From Pseudomonas karstica (GTDB lineage: Bacteria; Pseudomonadota; Gammaproteobacteria; Pseudomonadales; Pseudomonadaceae): 64,000 bases of DNA. This document shows positions 46,656-56,254 of this stretch, one piece after another. Numbering within the stretch: the stretch's first letter is position 1; the number at the start of each line of letters is the position of its first letter. The notes beneath the pieces are model-generated. The model did no database searches. It saw only the letters and a list, made by a program, of their open reading frames with translations, and was not told the origin of the DNA. The translations under genes and the position numbers were made by a program. The stretch is taken from positions 1 through 64,000 of the forward strand of contig NZ_WLYI01000002.1 in the NCBI RefSeq assembly GCF_009707515.1, written 5' to 3'.

Positions 46656-48200
46656 TCAGTTCGCCAGGCCGTCGGCGCGTTGGCGCGGCAAAGCCAGTTG
46701 CAGCAGATTGGATTCAGTGGCCTGCTCGCGGCTTTTTTCGCCGCGCATCGTGCCTTCGCACAGCACCAGGATGCGGTCGGAGATGCCCATCACTTCCATC
46801 AGGTCGCTGGACACCACAATCACCGCAATGCCGCTGGCCGCCAGGTTATGGATGATCTGGTAAATCTCGGCCTTCGCGCCGATATCGATACCGCGGGTCG
46901 GCTCGTCGAGCAGCAGCACTTTCATCGGCATCGACAACCAGCGGCCAAGAATGGCCTTCTGTTGATTGCCGCCGGACAGGTACATGATTTTCTGCGCAGC
47001 TGTCGGCGTTTTGACTTTCAGCGCCTTGATCTGCTTGTCGGCGTTGCCCTTCTCCCAGCCGTCACGTAGCAGCCAGCCAAACGCCGAATGCTTGCCACGG
47101 GCACTGATGTTGATGTTTTCGGCGACGCTGGAAAGCGGGATGATGCCTTCCTTCTTGCGATCCTCAGGGCACAGCAGCACACCACCGTTGATGGCATCGC
47201 GCGGTGAACGTAACAGCAGCTTTTCGCCGCACAATTCCAGGTGCCCGGCGCTCGTACGCTCCAACCCGCTGAGCAGCCGCAACAGCTCGGTACGCCCTGC
47301 GCCCACCAGCCCGAACAGCCCCAGGATCTCGCCCTTGTGGACTTTGAAACTGACCGGCTCGCGTAAACCCGGGCCAAATACACCGTCAACCTTGAGTGCC
47401 ACCTCGCCGCGCGCGCGTGCACGGTAGTCGTAGATGTCCTGGATATCACGGCCGACCATGCAGGTAACCAGTTGATCGTGGCTCAGCGTGCTCATGTCTT
47501 CGAACGTGCGCACGTAGCGACCGTCCTTGAACACGGTCACTGCATTACAAATGCGAAAAACTTCTTCCATGCGATGGGAGACGTACAGCACCACTTTGCC
47601 CTCGTCTCGCAGGCGCGTGATGATGGCCATCAACCGGTCGATTTCCCGCGCCGACAGGCTGCTGGTAGGTTCGTCGAACGCGATCACATAGGCACCACGG
47701 GACAAGGCCTTGGCGATCTCCACCAGTTGGCGCTGGCCCAGGGACAAGCGGCCGAGCTTCTCCTGCGGATCGATTTCATCGGCCAGGCCCTTGAGGCAGG
47801 CCAGCGCCTGTTTGCGCAGCAAGCCGCGGTTCACCACGCCAAAGCGCGACGGCAAATGCCCGAGGAACAGGTTTTCCGCAACGGTCATTTCCGGCACCAG
47901 GTGCAGTTCCTGGTGAATCACCGCCACGCCGCTGGCAATGCTGTCGGCGGCGCATTTGAAGGCCATGGTCTGCTCGCCGATTTGTAGCGTGCCACTGCTC
48001 GGGATGTAGGCACCGCCAAGGATCTTGAGCAAGGTCGATTTGCCGGCGCCGTTCTCGCCCATCAAGGCGTGCACCTGCCCTGGGTGAGCGGTAAAGCTGA
48101 TGGCGTCCAATGCCTTGACCCCGGGAAAGGTCTTGCCGATGCCGTTGAAGCACAGGCTGGCACCGGCCATATGTGGTTGTGTTTCTGGTTGCGCGTGCAT
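46656..48200 (-). CDS. araG: Sugar ABC transporter ATP-binding protein (two ATPase domains)
   Basis: The 514-residue protein has two ATPase halves. The first has Walker [10 protein letters not shown], signature [13 protein letters not shown] and Walker [12 protein letters not shown]; the second has the degenerate [26 protein letters not shown] and [12 protein letters not shown]. This layout is typical of AraG/RbsA. ATG 48200 with GAGGTAG upstream fits better than the open frame up to 48257. It lies 10 bases before araH. Confidence 0.9.
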   Translation of the reverse strand: MHAQPETQPHMAGASLCFNGIGKTFPGVKALDAISFTAHPGQVHALMGENGAGKSTLLKILGGAYIPSSGTLQIGEQTMAFKCAADSIASGVAVIHQELHLVPEMTVAENLFLGHLPSRFGVVNRGLLRKQALACLKGLADEIDPQEKLGRLSLGQRQLVEIAKALSRGAYVIAFDEPTSSLSAREIDRLMAIITRLRDEGKVVLYVSHRMEEVFRICNAVTVFKDGRYVRTFEDMSTLSHDQLVTCMVGRDIQDIYDYRARARGEVALKVDGVFGPGLREPVSFKVHKGEILGLFGLVGAGRTELLRLLSGLERTSAGHLELCGEKLLLRSPRDAINGGVLLCPEDRKKEGIIPLSSVAENINISARGKHSAFGWLLRDGWEKGNADKQIKALKVKTPTAAQKIMYLSGGNQQKAILGRWLSMPMKVLLLDEPTRGIDIGAKAEIYQIIHNLAASGIAVIVVSSDLMEVMGISDRILVLCEGTMRGEKSREQATESNLLQLALPRQRADGLAN

Positions 48201-48263
48201 AACTACCTCATCACCGCGATCAGGCAGCCCCGTTTCCAGGGCTGCCAGGGAAGACAACCGGCC

Positions 48264-49268
48264 TTAGTTCCACAGACCGATCTTTTCCAGCTCCTGCTTG
48301 AAGTTGTCGCGGGTGATCAGGGTCACCTCGTCCATCGCGGTGTATTTCTGCGGCTCCTTACCGGTGGTGACCCAGTCGAACATCATCTTCGCGGTGTTGT
48401 AGCCTTCAAGGTGCGGGCTAGGCAGCATCGAACCGAAAAAACCGCTGTTGGCTTTCTTCAATTCGCCGATGGCATCGGTACCATTGATGCCGATACCGAT
48501 CACATTGGCGGCGGCGAAACCGGCGCTTTCGGTGGCGCGCACGCCGCCCAGCACGGTGTTGTCGTTCATGCCGCCGATGATCAGGTTTTTCGCACCACTG
48601 GGCAACTTGACCAATGCCGAGTTGGTGGCGTCCATGCTGCCTGGAACGTCCAGGGTTTTCAGGGCTGCGGTGAGAATGTGGTCTTCAGGAATGCCAGCTT
48701 CTTTCAAGGACTGAATCGAGCCGTCGGTGCGCTTTTTGCCGGTATCCAGTTCGTTGTAGGTAGTGACCACCGCATAGGTGTCTTTCCAATCCCAACCGCG
48801 TTTTTTCGCTTCGGCGGCCATTGCGGCGCCCTGCTTCTGGCCGACTTCGAACGCGGCCATGCCCAGGTACGGCACGTCCTCCATAAACTGGCCTTTGGCA
48901 TCGACAAAACGATCATCCACGGCGATCACTTTCAAACCATTGGCCTTGGCCTTGGCCACGATGGCCGGGCCCAGGGACACGTCCGGCGGGCAGATCACAA
49001 AGCCCTTGGCACCGTTGGCGGCCAGGCTGTCAATGGCCGCCAGGGTTTTCTCGCCATCCGGCACGGCGATCTTGATCACGGTGAAACCATGCTCTTTGCC
49101 AGCCTTTTCGGCAAAGGCCCACTCGGTCTGGAACCACGGTTCTTCGGCCTGCTTGACCAGAAAACCGATTTTCACTTCTTCAGCGGCCAGCAACAACCCG
49201 CTCAAGCTCATGGCCGAGACTGCCACTGCGGCGCAGCACAGGGAACGGATACCACGACGACGATTCAT
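48264..49268 (-). CDS. araF: Sugar ABC transporter substrate-binding protein
   Basis: The 334-residue periplasmic binding protein has a signal peptide (MNRRRGIRSLCCAAVAVSAM, mature from about residue 29) and an AraF-like sequence (EVKIGFLVKQAEEPWFQTEW start, AVDDRFVDAKGQFMEDVPYLG cited in part). It captures the sugar for AraGH. AAGGAGTCACCCT precedes ATG 49268. A REPIN separates it from the upstream lactonase gene, a possible mRNA-processing site that may alter its relative amount. Confidence 0.88.
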   Translation of the reverse strand: MNRRRGIRSLCCAAVAVSAMSLSGLLLAAEEVKIGFLVKQAEEPWFQTEWAFAEKAGKEHGFTVIKIAVPDGEKTLAAIDSLAANGAKGFVICPPDVSLGPAIVAKAKANGLKVIAVDDRFVDAKGQFMEDVPYLGMAAFEVGQKQGAAMAAEAKKRGWDWKDTYAVVTTYNELDTGKKRTDGSIQSLKEAGIPEDHILTAALKTLDVPGSMDATNSALVKLPSGAKNLIIGGMNDNTVLGGVRATESAGFAAANVIGIGINGTDAIGELKKANSGFFGSMLPSPHLEGYNTAKMMFDWVTTGKEPQKYTAMDEVTLITRDNFKQELEKIGLWN

Positions 49269-49297
49269 AGGGTGACTCCTTGTTGTTGTTGTTTTCT

Positions 49298-49394
49298 GTG
49301 GGAGCGGGCTTGCTCGTGAAAAACCTGGAGGCACCCCGTTCATTCAAGGTGCCCGCATTATCGTTGACGTTTTTCGCGAGCAAGCTCGCTCCTA
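49298..49394. repeat. REPIN: inverted REP pair (family 1)
   Basis: A variant left unit (GTGGGAGCGGGCTTGCTCGT start, 49298-49320) faces a right unit with the usual sequence (49373-49394, ending GCTCGCTCCTAC). It lies inside the arabinose operon between araF and the lactonase gene. Confidence 0.8.
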
Positions 49395-49406
49395 CAGTTT
49401 GGGGTT

Positions 49407-50282
49407 TTATCCGGCAAATCGATGACAGCGTTTTCCAGGTATATCGACCTCGATGGCCAGCACCGCGCCGTCCAACGGGTGATTCAATGGACTGGCAGCG
49501 CTGGTGATGTACAGGGTGGTGAGGTCCGGGCCGCCAAATACACAACTGGTGGGCCGGCTGACGGGCAACTCGATCACCCGGTCGACCTCACCACCGGGGG
49601 TCAACCTGAGCAGGCAACTGCCATCCCAGCGGGCGTTCCAGATGTAGCCTTCGGCGTCCATCGCCGAACCGTCCGGGCCGCCGCGTGGGTACGGGCCGAA
49701 CCACACACGCGCCGGAGCAAGGTGGCCGTCGGGCTGGATTGAATACTGATACAGCGTGCCATCCAGGCTGTCGCCAAAATGCACCTGGGTAGCGTCGTCA
49801 CTCCACAACAAGGTGTTGGGAATGCCCAGCCCTTCCAGCAAAGGCGTTACCCGCGCATCCGCATCGACCCGGAACAAGCCACCGGATCGCTGCAGCACAG
49901 GCAAATCCTCACCCTGTTCGCCAATGTTGTTCTGCATGGTGCCCAGCCACAGCCGGCCCTGGGCATCACAGCGGGCTTCGTTGCCACGGTTGCCCGGTTG
50001 TGGATCGGCGACACAAAACAAGTTCAGGCGCGGCGCCGATTGCTCGCAGGTCAGATCGAGACGATAGACACCGCTGCTCATGGTCAGCAGCGCATCACCG
50101 CTTGCGCACGGGATAAACGCTGACGCGTGCTCCGGCAACTGCCAGGCTTGCAGGCTATCGCCCATCAGGCGCAACGCCTGTTTCCCGGCAATATCCACCC
50201 AATACAGGGCCTGGGTAGGGGCGTCCCAGAACGGCCCCTCGCCCAATTTCGCACGGTGTGCGGTGACGGCGTTACACGACAT
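49407..50282 (-). CDS. SMP-30/gluconolactonase-family lactonase (probable L-arabinonolactonase)
   Basis: The 291-residue six-bladed propeller has the metal-site motifs KLGEGPFWD, NEARCDAQGRLWLGTM, GIPNTLLWSDD and GPDGSAMDAEGYIWNARW. It hydrolyses an aldonolactone; with the dehydrogenase upstream in the pathway and the L-arabonate-type dehydratase nearby, L-arabinono-lactone is the likely substrate. AGGAGG is just before ATG 50282. It is co-transcribed with the semialdehyde dehydrogenase gene. Confidence 0.87.
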   Translation of the reverse strand: MSCNAVTAHRAKLGEGPFWDAPTQALYWVDIAGKQALRLMGDSLQAWQLPEHASAFIPCASGDALLTMSSGVYRLDLTCEQSAPRLNLFCVADPQPGNRGNEARCDAQGRLWLGTMQNNIGEQGEDLPVLQRSGGLFRVDADARVTPLLEGLGIPNTLLWSDDATQVHFGDSLDGTLYQYSIQPDGHLAPARVWFGPYPRGGPDGSAMDAEGYIWNARWDGSCLLRLTPGGEVDRVIELPVSRPTSCVFGGPDLTTLYITSAASPLNHPLDGAVLAIEVDIPGKRCHRFAG

Positions 50283-50341
50283 GAAGCCTCCTGGATTGTT
50301 GTTGTTCTCAGGTACATGCTCTTAGGTAGAAGGGCCGCGCG

Positions 50342-51922
50342 TTACAACGGTTCGCGGGATGGCACACCATCCACCAACCGCTGAATGCGCAACGGGTTGG
50401 CATTTTTCAACGCATCGGGCAGCAGGCTATCAGGGTAATTCTGGAAGCACACGGGGCGCAGGAAGCGGTCGATAGCCAGGGTGCCTACCGAGGTACCACG
50501 GGCATCGGAGGTAGCAGGATAAGGCCCGCCGTGGACCATCGAATCACACACCTCGACGCCGGTCGGATAACCGTTGAGCAGGATGCGGCCGACTTTCTGT
50601 TCCAGCAAGGGCGTCAGTTCGGCGAACTGTTGCAGGTCAGCGGACTCACCGATGATCGTCGCCGTCAACTGGCCGTGCAGCCCTTTGAGCGCCGCACTGA
50701 GTTGCGCCTGATCAGCCACTTCAACGAATATAGTGGTCGGCCCGAACACTTCTTCTTGCAGCACTTCATCGCCATTGATCAGCAGGCCGGCATCGGCCTT
50801 GAACAGCTGTGGCTGTGCCTGGCTGCCCGCTTGGGGGTTGCCGGCCAGATGCTCGATGCCGGTGTGCGCCAGCAGCTTTTGCAAGCCTTTGCCATAACTG
50901 CTCAAGGTTCCGGCGTTGAGCATGGTTTGTACCGGTTGGTCAGCGATCAGTTGCGCTACCTGCCGGGTGAACGCCGTGAACTGTGGCGAGGCGATACCGA
51001 TCACCAAACCGGGATTGGTACAGAACTGTCCGCACCCCTGCACCACCGAAGCCGTCAGGTCCCGGGCGACAGTTTCTGCCCGCGCCTGCAACGCCTGGGG
51101 CAGCACGATCACCGGGTTGATGCTCGACATCTCGGCAAACACCGGGATCGGTTGCGGGCGTGCCGCTGCCATATCACACAACGCTCGCCCACCCTTGAGC
51201 GACCCGGTGAAACCGACCGCCTGGATCGCCGGGTGCTTGACCAGTGCTTCACCCACCCCGGCGCCGAAGATCATGTTGAACACACCGTCCGGCATACCGG
51301 TGGTTTGCGCCGCGCGCAGGATTGCATCGGCAACGTGTTCGGCAGTTGCCATGTGCCCGCTGTGAGCCTTGAACACCACCGGGCAACCAGCCGCCAGCGC
51401 CGCTGCGGTGTCACCGCCGGCAGTTGAGAACGCCAAGGGAAAGTTACTGGCACCAAACACCGCCACCGGCCCCAGGCCAATACGGTATTGACGCAAATCC
51501 GGACGCGGTTGCGGTTGACGATCAGGCAGCGCCTTGTCGATACGTGCACCGTAGAAATCACCGCGACGCAGTACATTGGCGAACAGGCGCATCTGGCCAC
51601 TGGTACGGCCGCGCTCGCCTTTGATGCGGGCTGCGGGCAGCGCGGTTTCACGGCAGACCAGTTCGACGAAGTCATCGCCCAACGCGTCCAGCTCATCCGC
51701 CACCGCTTCGAGGAATTGCGCACGACGCTGGGCACTCAAGGTGCGATAGGACGGGTAAGCCGCTGCGGCAGCCTTGGCCGCGGCGTCTACTTCCTGCAAG
51801 GTGGCCTGGTAGAACGTGTGGGGCAAGGTTTCACCGGTACTGGCATCGACGCTGTGCAGCGTGATGGTGCCGGTGGCACTGCGCTGGCCGCCGATGTAGT
51901 TGTGGCCGAGAAACTGGGACAT
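50342..51922 (-). CDS. 2-ketoglutarate semialdehyde dehydrogenase
   Basis: The 526-residue NADP-type aldehyde dehydrogenase has VFGASNFPLAFSTAGGDTAA (cofactor site), FAEMSSINPV (general base) and catalytic Cys in GCGQFCTNPGLV. This long branch oxidises alpha-ketoglutaric semialdehyde to 2-oxoglutarate, the last step of oxidative pentose and glucarate catabolism. ATG 51922 with AAGGAGACCCAC is the start. It follows the FAH gene by 10 bases. Confidence 0.9.
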   Translation of the reverse strand: MSQFLGHNYIGGQRSATGTITLHSVDASTGETLPHTFYQATLQEVDAAAKAAAAAYPSYRTLSAQRRAQFLEAVADELDALGDDFVELVCRETALPAARIKGERGRTSGQMRLFANVLRRGDFYGARIDKALPDRQPQPRPDLRQYRIGLGPVAVFGASNFPLAFSTAGGDTAAALAAGCPVVFKAHSGHMATAEHVADAILRAAQTTGMPDGVFNMIFGAGVGEALVKHPAIQAVGFTGSLKGGRALCDMAAARPQPIPVFAEMSSINPVIVLPQALQARAETVARDLTASVVQGCGQFCTNPGLVIGIASPQFTAFTRQVAQLIADQPVQTMLNAGTLSSYGKGLQKLLAHTGIEHLAGNPQAGSQAQPQLFKADAGLLINGDEVLQEEVFGPTTIFVEVADQAQLSAALKGLHGQLTATIIGESADLQQFAELTPLLEQKVGRILLNGYPTGVEVCDSMVHGGPYPATSDARGTSVGTLAIDRFLRPVCFQNYPDSLLPDALKNANPLRIQRLVDGVPSREPL

Positions 51923-51932
51923 GTGGGTCTCC

Positions 51933-52925
51933 TTAAAGCGTGATGACGTTACCGGGCTCGAACACCGCGTCGACCTTGCCGACACCATTGATCAGTGGCG
52001 CGCCGAACTCCGCCTGGCTGATCTCGAACACATCCCCCGGTTGGGTACGTATACCGTCGGCGAATGACAAGGTAGCGGTGCCGAAGAAGTGAATGTGCAC
52101 ATCCCCCGGCTTGAGGAACTGACTGTATTTGAAATGATGGTACTCAAGGTTTTCCAGACTGTGGCACATGTTGGCTTCGCCACTGAGAAATTCGTTTTCC
52201 CAGATAACCTCGCCTTCACGCAAGATGCGACTGGTACCGACCAGGTGCTGGGGCAGTTCACCCACCCGCAGTTCAGGACCATAACTGCAATTGCGCAATT
52301 TGGAATGTGCCAGATACAGGTAGTTCTTGCGCTCCATCACATGGTCGGAGAATTCATTGCCCACGGCAAACCCCAGGCGATAAGGCTTGCCGTCGTGGCC
52401 GATGACATACAGGCCGCCGATTTCCGGCTCTTCGCCGGCGTCTTCGGCAAACGGCGGCACCGCGAATGCCTGGCCCGGGCGCACGACGATGCTGCCGTCG
52501 CCCTTGTAGAACCATTCCGGTTGCACGCCGGCCTGGCCGGAGGCCGGTTTACCGCCCTCCACGCCCCATTTGAAGATGCGCATGGTGTCAGTCATTGCGC
52601 TGTCGTCACCGGCCTGCTGATGCATCTTGTCCCGCGCAGAAGCACTGCCCAGGTGGGTCAGACCGGTGCCGCTGACCAGCATATGCGCAGGGTCCGGGTG
52701 GTCCAGCGGCGGCAATATTTTAAGCGCGGCCAGCAGTTCGGCGTAGTCGTGACTGTCACCCAGGCCGAAAGCCTGGACCTGTTGTTGCAAATCAACGCCC
52801 CCCTCGATGGCCGCCAATGCCAGCTCGCGCGTGGTGAGGGCGTGCTGCACTTCACGTACCCGATTGCCCTCGACCACGCCCACTCGACGCTCGCCATTCC
52901 TCAATTCGAACTGAACTAAACGCAT
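51933..52925 (-). CDS. araD1: AraD1/GguC-type FAH-family dehydratase
   Basis: The 330-residue fumarylacetoacetate-hydrolase-fold protein has the metal region EEPEIGGLYVIGHDG and the family motifs GNEFSDHVMERKN and LSGEANMCHSLENLEYHHF. GguC/AraD1 proteins accompany arabinose-type ABC importers and are thought to dehydrate 2-keto-3-deoxy-L-arabinonate to ketoglutarate semialdehyde. AGGAGAAGATTC precedes ATG 52925. It lies between the MFS and the semialdehyde dehydrogenase genes. A KdgD-type enzyme (57065-57976) is a second candidate for the same chemistry. Confidence 0.82.
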   Translation of the reverse strand: MRLVQFELRNGERRVGVVEGNRVREVQHALTTRELALAAIEGGVDLQQQVQAFGLGDSHDYAELLAALKILPPLDHPDPAHMLVSGTGLTHLGSASARDKMHQQAGDDSAMTDTMRIFKWGVEGGKPASGQAGVQPEWFYKGDGSIVVRPGQAFAVPPFAEDAGEEPEIGGLYVIGHDGKPYRLGFAVGNEFSDHVMERKNYLYLAHSKLRNCSYGPELRVGELPQHLVGTSRILREGEVIWENEFLSGEANMCHSLENLEYHHFKYSQFLKPGDVHIHFFGTATLSFADGIRTQPGDVFEISQAEFGAPLINGVGKVDAVFEPGNVITL

Positions 52926-52946
52926 GAATCTTCTCCTGATGGTCGA

Positions 52947-54269
52947 TTAAGTACGCGTGGCGCCGCGAGCACTGGCGGCAAACTGATCCTGCGGCAGCGC
53001 GTGTTTACGCTCCAGCAGCCGATAGACCACACCCGTCAGCAGCAAACCGAACACCATCACGCAAGACAGGAAATACAACCCCGACGACAGGTTGCCGGTG
53101 TATTCCTTGAGCGCGCCGATCACGAACGGCCCGATGTAGCCACCCAGATTGCCCACCGAGTTGATCAACGCAATGCCTGCTGCCGCACTCGCGCCGGCGA
53201 AGAAGCGCCCTGGCAAGGTCCAGAACACCGCAGTACAAGAAAACAGTGCAAACGCCACCAGGCACAGCGCCGCCAATTGCAGTACCGGCACCGTCAGCCA
53301 GGCACTGAGGAACAGGCCGATCGCCCCCAGCACATAAAGTACTGCCAGGTGACCATAACGATCATTGAGGCGATCGGAACTGCGGGGAATGATCAGCAAA
53401 CCGATAATTCCGAAGATATACGGCACCGACGACACGAACCCGGTAGTCAGGTCGCTGCCACCGAATTGCTTGATCAAGGTCGGCAGCCACAGGCCCAGGC
53501 CATAAATGCTCAACGTCACGGGCAGGTAGAACAACGCCAGCAGCAATACCCGTTTGTCCTTGAGGGCGTGCAAGGGGTTGCCGTGGCGCGTCTGGCCGTA
53601 GGCTTGCAGGTCCTTGTTAAGCTCGCCGGTCAACCAGTCCTTTTCGGCCTGATCCATCCATTTGACGTGCTGCGGACCGTCGGGCAAGTAACGCAGCACC
53701 GGCCAGGTCAGCAGAATCGCAGGGGTGCCGATGACGATGAACAGCCACTGCCAGCCATGCAGGCCAAGAATCCCATCCATGCCCAGCAGGCCGCCAGACA
53801 CAGGGCCGGTGATCATCATCGCAATGGGTTGGGACAGGATGAACAGGCCGAGGATCTTGCCGCGATGGCGCACCGGGAACCATTGGGTGATGTAGTAGAG
53901 AACGCCCGGGAAGAACCCGGCTTCCGCTGCGCCGAGTAGAAAGCGCATCACGTAGAAGCTGTGAGGCCCTTGGACAAATGCCATGCCGATGGTGATGGCG
54001 CCCCAAGTGACCATGATGCGCGCGAACCAACGCCGTGCGCCGAAGCGGTCAAGCATCAAGTTGCTGGGAATTTCCAGGAGGAAATAGCCGATGAAGAACA
54101 GGCCGGCCCCCAACCCATAAGCCGCATCACCGATGCCGACATCGGCGCCCATGTGCAATTTGGCAAAACCTACGGCCGAGCGATCTACGTAGGCGATCAG
54201 ATACAGCAGGATCAGGAAGGGAATCAGCTTCAGCGTAATGCGACGAATAAGCCGCAATTCCTGGCTCAT
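52947..54269 (-). CDS. MFS transporter (ACS family) of the arabinose cluster
   Basis: The 440-residue protein has 12 predicted spans and the ACS motifs LILLYLIAYVDRSAVGFAKL and [20 protein letters not shown]. It heads the minus-strand operon and is divergent from the dehydratase gene. It probably takes up the aldonic acid (arabonate or similar), with the ABC system taking the free sugar. Two FadR-type operators lie in its promoter region. Confidence 0.85.
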   Translation of the reverse strand: MSQELRLIRRITLKLIPFLILLYLIAYVDRSAVGFAKLHMGADVGIGDAAYGLGAGLFFIGYFLLEIPSNLMLDRFGARRWFARIMVTWGAITIGMAFVQGPHSFYVMRFLLGAAEAGFFPGVLYYITQWFPVRHRGKILGLFILSQPIAMMITGPVSGGLLGMDGILGLHGWQWLFIVIGTPAILLTWPVLRYLPDGPQHVKWMDQAEKDWLTGELNKDLQAYGQTRHGNPLHALKDKRVLLLALFYLPVTLSIYGLGLWLPTLIKQFGGSDLTTGFVSSVPYIFGIIGLLIIPRSSDRLNDRYGHLAVLYVLGAIGLFLSAWLTVPVLQLAALCLVAFALFSCTAVFWTLPGRFFAGASAAAGIALINSVGNLGGYIGPFVIGALKEYTGNLSSGLYFLSCVMVFGLLLTGVVYRLLERKHALPQDQFAASARGATRT

Positions 54270-54363
54270 GGGGTCGGTCTCCGATTGTTGTTTTTATAGA
54301 AGCTCAGGGGATGCCTCTCGCGGAAATCCGTCAGGGTCATACCTCAGGTGTAAACCGACTATA

Positions 54364-54374
54364 TAGTATTACTA
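54364..54374. promoter_or_regulatory. FadR-type GntR operator, site 1
   Basis: TAGTATTACTA is a perfect palindrome fitting the FadR-subfamily consensus TNGTNNNACNA. It lies in the divergent promoter of the MFS and dehydratase genes. Confidence 0.55.
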
Positions 54375-54436
54375 TTTGCTCAACAACACTTCCAAACCGA
54401 AGATTTTACGCTTATGTTAGCGGCATATAGAACATA

Positions 54437-54447
54437 TAGTCATACAA
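54437..54447. promoter_or_regulatory. FadR-type GntR operator, site 2
   Basis: TAGTCATACAA also fits TNGTNNNACNA and lies 15 bases before the dehydratase ATG, where binding would block initiation. The GntR protein of 56255-56977 is the natural candidate. Confidence 0.55.
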
Positions 54448-54461
54448 TAAGAGAAGTGATC

Positions 54462-56198
54462 ATGTCTGATAAAAAGCCCGGCCTGCGCTCCGCCCAGTGG
54501 TTTGGTACTGCCGATAAAAACGGCTTCATGTACCGCAGCTGGATGAAAAATCAGGGAATTGCCGACCATCAATTTCATGGCAAGCCGATCATCGGGATCT
54601 GCAACACCTGGTCGGAACTGACTCCGTGTAACGCGCACTTCCGGCAGATTGCCGAGCACGTCAAACGCGGCGTGATCGAGGCCGGTGGCTTTCCGGTGGA
54701 GTTCCCAGTGTTCTCCAACGGCGAGTCGAACCTGCGCCCCACCGCCATGCTCACCCGCAACCTGGCCAGCATGGACGTCGAGGAAGCCATTCGCGGCAAC
54801 CCAATCGACGGTGTGGTGCTGTTGACCGGCTGCGACAAGACCACCCCGGCGTTGTTGATGGGCGCCGCCAGCTGCGACGTCCCGGCCATCGTCGTCACCG
54901 GTGGGCCGATGCTCAACGGCAAGCACAAGGGCCAGGATATCGGCTCGGGCACTGTGGTGTGGCAACTCAGCGAGCAGGTCAAGGCTGGCACTATTACCCT
55001 CGACGACTTTCTCGCGGCTGAAGGCGGCATGTCTCGTTCGGCAGGTACCTGCAATACCATGGGCACCGCCTCGACAATGGCCTGCATGGCCGAAGCGCTC
55101 GGCACCTCCCTGCCCCACAACGCGGCGATTCCGGCAGTCGACGCGCGCCGTTACGTACTGGCGCACATGTCTGGCATGCGTGCAGTCGAAATGGTGCGTG
55201 AAGACTTGAAACTGTCGAAGATCCTCACCAAGGAGGCTTTCGAAAATGCCATTCGCGTCAACGCGGCCATCGGTGGTTCGACCAATGCGGTGATTCACCT
55301 GAAAGCCATCGCCGGACGCATCGGCGTCGAGCTCGACCTGGACGACTGGACCCGCATGGGGCGTGGCATGCCGACCATCGTCGACCTGCAACCGTCCGGG
55401 CGCTTCCTGATGGAAGAGTTCTACTATGCCGGCGGCCTGCCGGCGGTACTGCGCCGCCTCGGTGAAGCCAACCTGATCCCCCACCCGAACGCCTTGACCG
55501 TCAACGGCAAGTCGCTCGGCGACAACACCAAGGACGCGCCGATCTACGGCCAGGATGAAGTGATCCGCACCCTCGACAACCCGATCCGCGCCGACGGCGG
55601 TATCTGCGTACTGCGGGGCAATCTGGCGCCTCTCGGTGCAGTGCTCAAGCCTTCCGCCGCCAGCGCTGAACTGATGCAGCATCGCGGCCGAGCCGTGGTG
55701 TTCGAGAACTTCGACATGTACAAGGCCCGGATCAACGACCCGGAACTGGACGTCGACGCCAACTCGATCCTGGTGATGAAAAACTGCGGCCCCAAGGGTT
55801 ACCCCGGCATGGCGGAGGTGGGCAACATGGGCTTGCCAGCCAAGTTGCTGGCCCAGGGCGTGACCGACATGGTGCGTATTTCCGATGCGCGTATGAGCGG
55901 TACTGCGTACGGCACCGTGGTGCTGCACGTGGCACCGGAAGCCGCGGCTGGAGGGCCGTTGGCCACGGTGCAGGAAGGCGACTGGATCGAACTCGATTGC
56001 GCCAATGGACGCCTGCACCTGGACATTTCGGACGCCGAACTGGCAGCACGCATGGCCGACCTGAAGCCGCCGCAACAATTGATCGTGGGCGGTTATCGCC
56101 AGTTGTATATCGACCACGTACTACAAGCGGACCAAGGCTGCGACTTCGACTTCCTGGTAGGTTGCCGTGGGGCCGAAGTCCCGCGTCATTCCCACTAA
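54462..56198 (+). CDS. IlvD/Edd-family dehydratase (probable L-arabonate dehydratase)
   Basis: The 578-residue Fe-S dehydratase has the cluster cysteines in GICNTWSELTPCN, LTGCDKTTP and GTCNTMGTAS. IlvD/Edd enzymes of this length in pentose clusters convert L-arabonate (and often D-xylonate or D-fuconate) to the 2-keto-3-deoxy acid. The frame is open to 54414, but ATG 54462 gives the conserved start MSDKKPGLRSAQWF. It is divergent from the MFS operon and followed by the GntR gene after 56 bases. Confidence 0.88.
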   Translation: MSDKKPGLRSAQWFGTADKNGFMYRSWMKNQGIADHQFHGKPIIGICNTWSELTPCNAHFRQIAEHVKRGVIEAGGFPVEFPVFSNGESNLRPTAMLTRNLASMDVEEAIRGNPIDGVVLLTGCDKTTPALLMGAASCDVPAIVVTGGPMLNGKHKGQDIGSGTVVWQLSEQVKAGTITLDDFLAAEGGMSRSAGTCNTMGTASTMACMAEALGTSLPHNAAIPAVDARRYVLAHMSGMRAVEMVREDLKLSKILTKEAFENAIRVNAAIGGSTNAVIHLKAIAGRIGVELDLDDWTRMGRGMPTIVDLQPSGRFLMEEFYYAGGLPAVLRRLGEANLIPHPNALTVNGKSLGDNTKDAPIYGQDEVIRTLDNPIRADGGICVLRGNLAPLGAVLKPSAASAELMQHRGRAVVFENFDMYKARINDPELDVDANSILVMKNCGPKGYPGMAEVGNMGLPAKLLAQGVTDMVRISDARMSGTAYGTVVLHVAPEAAAGGPLATVQEGDWIELDCANGRLHLDISDAELAARMADLKPPQQLIVGGYRQLYIDHVLQADQGCDFDFLVGCRGAEVPRHSH

Positions 56199-56254
56199 TA
56201 GGGAGGGGAGGAATGCTATGATGCGCTGTATTTAGCCAGAGCAACCTCCCTGTT

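Noticed and set aside
54417..56117. 566-codon minus frame
   Set aside because: Mirror frame of the IlvD-type dehydratase; no ribosome site and no motifs.
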